Below, piece after piece: positions 62,376-64,000 of a stretch of DNA of 64,000 nt. A program made the translations under genes and the position numbers. Position 1 is the first letter of the stretch. The number at the start of each line of letters is the position of its first letter. The notes below the pieces were generated by a model that searched no databases, had not been told where the DNA came from, and worked only from the letters and a program-made list of their open reading frames with translations. The DNA is taken from NCBI GenBank assembly GCA_026125795.1, contig JAHCKM010000001.1, forward strand, positions 2,046,001 to 2,110,000. Direction: 5' to 3'. The stretch is from Burkholderiaceae bacterium (lineage in GTDB: Bacteria; Pseudomonadota; Gammaproteobacteria; Burkholderiales; Burkholderiaceae_C).

Positions 62376-63881
62376 ATGGATCTGTTCCAGAACCTCGGCA
62401 TCGGCTTCCAGACCGCGCTGTCGCTGCAGAACCTGCTGTACGCCTTCATGGGTGCGGTGCTCGGCACGTTGATCGGCGTGCTGCCGGGCCTCGGGCCCGT
62501 GGCCACCATCGCGATGCTGCTGCCCAGCATCTACGCGCTCGACCCGACCCCGGCGCTGATCATGCTGGCCGGCATCTACTACGGCTCGCAGTACGGCGGC
62601 TCCACCACCGCAATCCTGATCAATGTGCCGGGCGAGTCGGCGTCGGTGGTGACCGCGATCGACGGCTATCAGATGGCGCGCCAGGGGCGCGCCGGTGCAG
62701 CGCTCGCCGCCGCGGGCCTCGGCTCGTTCTTTGCCGGCTCGGTGGCCACGCTGGTGGTGGCCGCGTTCGCGCCGCCCCTGACCGAGCTCGCATTCAAGTT
62801 CGGTCCCGCCGAGTATTTCGCGCTGATGGTGCTGGGCCTGATCGGCGCCGTGGTGCTGGCCTCGGGCTCGCTGATCAAGGCCATCGCAATGATCATCCTC
62901 GGGCTGTTGATGGGGCAGATCAACACCGACGTGATCTCCGGCGTGCCGCGCTACAGCTTCGACATCCCGGAACTGACCGACGGCATCGGCTTCGTCGCCA
63001 TCGCGATGGGCGTGTTCGGCTTCGGCGAGATCATCGCCAACCTCGGCCGGCCGGCCGAACACCGAGAGGTGTTCACCAAGGACGTGAAGGGCTTGTGGCC
63101 CACCAAGGATGACTTCAAGGCCGCATGGCCGTCGGTGCTGCGCGGCACGGCGCTCGGCTCGATCCTCGGCGTGCTGCCCGGCGGGGGTGCATTGCTGTCG
63201 AGCTTCGCCACCTACACGATGGAAAAGAAGATCGCGGGCCCGACCGGCCGCTTCGGCAAGGGCGACATCCGTGGCGTGGCGGGGCCGGAGAGCGCCAACA
63301 ACGCCGGCGCGCAGGCTTCATTCATCCCGATGCTCACGCTCGGCATTCCGCCCAACCCGGTGATGGCGCTGATGGTCGGTGCGATGACGATCAAGGGCAT
63401 CCAGCCGGGGCCTCAGGTGATGACCAGCAACCCGTCGCTGTTCTGGGGCCTGATCGCCAGCATGTGGATCGGCAACCTGATGCTGATCATCCTCAACCTG
63501 CCGCTGATCGGCATGTGGATCAAGCTGCTGACCGTGCCCTATCGGTTTCTCTTTCCGGCCATCCTGACGTTCTGCTGCATCGGCCTGTACACGATCAACA
63601 ACACGAACTTCGACGTCTACATGGCCGTCATCTTCGGCCTGATCGGCTACCTGTTCTACAAGCTCGGCTGCGAGCCGGCACCGCTGCTGCTGGGCTTCAT
63701 TCTCGGGCCGATGATGGAGGAGAACCTGCGACGAGCGTTGCTGCTCAGTCGGGGTGACTGGTCCACCTTCCTCACGCGGCCGCTGTCGGCCGGCCTGCTG
63801 ATCGCCTCGGCGCTGATGATCGTGATCGTCGCGCTGCCGTCGATCAAGGCGAAACGGCAGGAGGCGTTCCAGGGAGACTGA
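62376..63881 (+). CDS. tctA: Tripartite tricarboxylate transporter large subunit TctA
   Basis: This 501-residue membrane protein has about twelve helices. It carries the TctA hallmarks ALLGTLIGVLPGLGPVATIA-like sequence near residue 30, YYGSQYGGSTTAILINVPGE near residue 67 and ESANNAGAQASFIPMLTLGI near residue 306. It is ion-coupled and imports carboxylates delivered by a binding protein. A strong intrinsic terminator follows 21 bp after the stop. Confidence 0.97.
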   Translation: MDLFQNLGIGFQTALSLQNLLYAFMGAVLGTLIGVLPGLGPVATIAMLLPSIYALDPTPALIMLAGIYYGSQYGGSTTAILINVPGESASVVTAIDGYQMARQGRAGAALAAAGLGSFFAGSVATLVVAAFAPPLTELAFKFGPAEYFALMVLGLIGAVVLASGSLIKAIAMIILGLLMGQINTDVISGVPRYSFDIPELTDGIGFVAIAMGVFGFGEIIANLGRPAEHREVFTKDVKGLWPTKDDFKAAWPSVLRGTALGSILGVLPGGGALLSSFATYTMEKKIAGPTGRFGKGDIRGVAGPESANNAGAQASFIPMLTLGIPPNPVMALMVGAMTIKGIQPGPQVMTSNPSLFWGLIASMWIGNLMLIILNLPLIGMWIKLLTVPYRFLFPAILTFCCIGLYTINNTNFDVYMAVIFGLIGYLFYKLGCEPAPLLLGFILGPMMEENLRRALLLSRGDWSTFLTRPLSAGLLIASALMIVIVALPSIKAKRQEAFQGD

Positions 63882-63902
63882 GCAGGCACGCTCGAGCACT
63901 CG

Positions 63903-63926
63903 AAGCCCCGGCCCGCCGGGGCTTTT
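63903..63926 (+). terminator. Intrinsic terminator of the tctBA operon
   Basis: AAGCCCCGG and CCGGGGCTT form a perfect 9-bp stem around the loop CCCG, ending in a TTTT run. It lies just after tctA. Confidence 0.92.
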
Positions 63927-63960
63927 GCATGGGCGGCACTATGCTTGCGGTCTCCAACGC

Positions 63961-64000
63961 ATGAGCGCCTCCCCCGAGAACCCTGCCGGCAGTGCCCTGG
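63961..64000 (+). CDS. Possible start of the next gene (cut by window edge)
   Basis: An ATG at 63961 opens a frame reading MSASPENPAGSAL to the end of the window. A TATGCT at 63942-63947 could be its -10 element. Only 13 codons are visible, so no product can be named. Confidence 0.35.
   Translation, partial: MSASPENPAGSAL

Overview
The window is very GC-rich, strongly coding DNA with third-position G/C bias. It looks like a chromosomal segment of an aromatic-degrading betaproteobacterium of the Burkholderiales. Three things point that way: a box (aerobic benzoyl-CoA) cluster with a BoxR-type regulator, Liv- and Tct-type transporters, and short GC-rich intergenic repeats of a kind common in that order. 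I see no rRNA, CRISPR array, insertion sequence or phage. One tRNA (Asp, GTC) is present.

Region 1 (1-14300) is an apparent eleven-gene minus-strand operon divergent from a LysR regulator. In transcription order it encodes a flavin monooxygenase, a DUF1302 outer-membrane protein, a DUF1329 protein, a YCF48/BNR protein with an apparent frameshift, an RND/MMPL transporter, a VanA-like Rieske oxygenase, a second flavin monooxygenase, an alpha/beta hydrolase, an extradiol-dioxygenase-like VOC protein, a small Rieske ferredoxin and a third flavin monooxygenase cut by the window edge. It reads as a catabolic pathway plus envelope transport for an unidentified, probably hydrophobic aromatic compound. 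It is the best candidate here for an undescribed system.

Region 2 (14301-17600) holds ahpC-ahpF and a hemerythrin-like protein. Region 3 (17688-27548) is a second CoA-dependent catabolic locus: a metal-dependent amidohydrolase/decarboxylase, divergent from crotonase, feruloyl-CoA-synthase-like ligase, 4-hydroxybenzoyl-CoA-type thioesterase, a Liv-type ABC importer in which permease and ATPase are fused, and a MarR regulator. Two related 17-bp palindrome-like sites flank the divergent promoter region. Region 4 (27596-34534) contains tRNA-Asp and housekeeping or unknown genes, including a HAD phosphatase fused to a HerA-like ATPase.

Region 5 (34539-49455) is the benzoate locus. Divergent from boxR runs an operon of benzoate-CoA ligase, alpha/beta hydrolase, Liv-type importer (binding protein, two permeases, two ATPases) and a second feruloyl-CoA-synthase-like ligase. 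On the other side boxR is followed by boxC-boxB-boxA. The promoters of bclA and boxC are both TTGACA-N17-TATCGT and are covered by TGCA-N6-TGCA-type sites, giving a coherent model of BoxR repression relieved by benzoyl-CoA.

Region 6 (49498-64000) carries a Ser/Thr kinase with an apparent frameshift, translationally coupled to an OmpA-like lipoprotein; then NDH-2, VWA (BatA-like), DUF58, MoxR and a DegP-type protease on the minus strand; then TatD, a Mug-like glycosylase, a spermidine-synthase-like protein, a GspE/PilB ATPase and tctB-tctA on the plus strand, ended by a clear intrinsic terminator.
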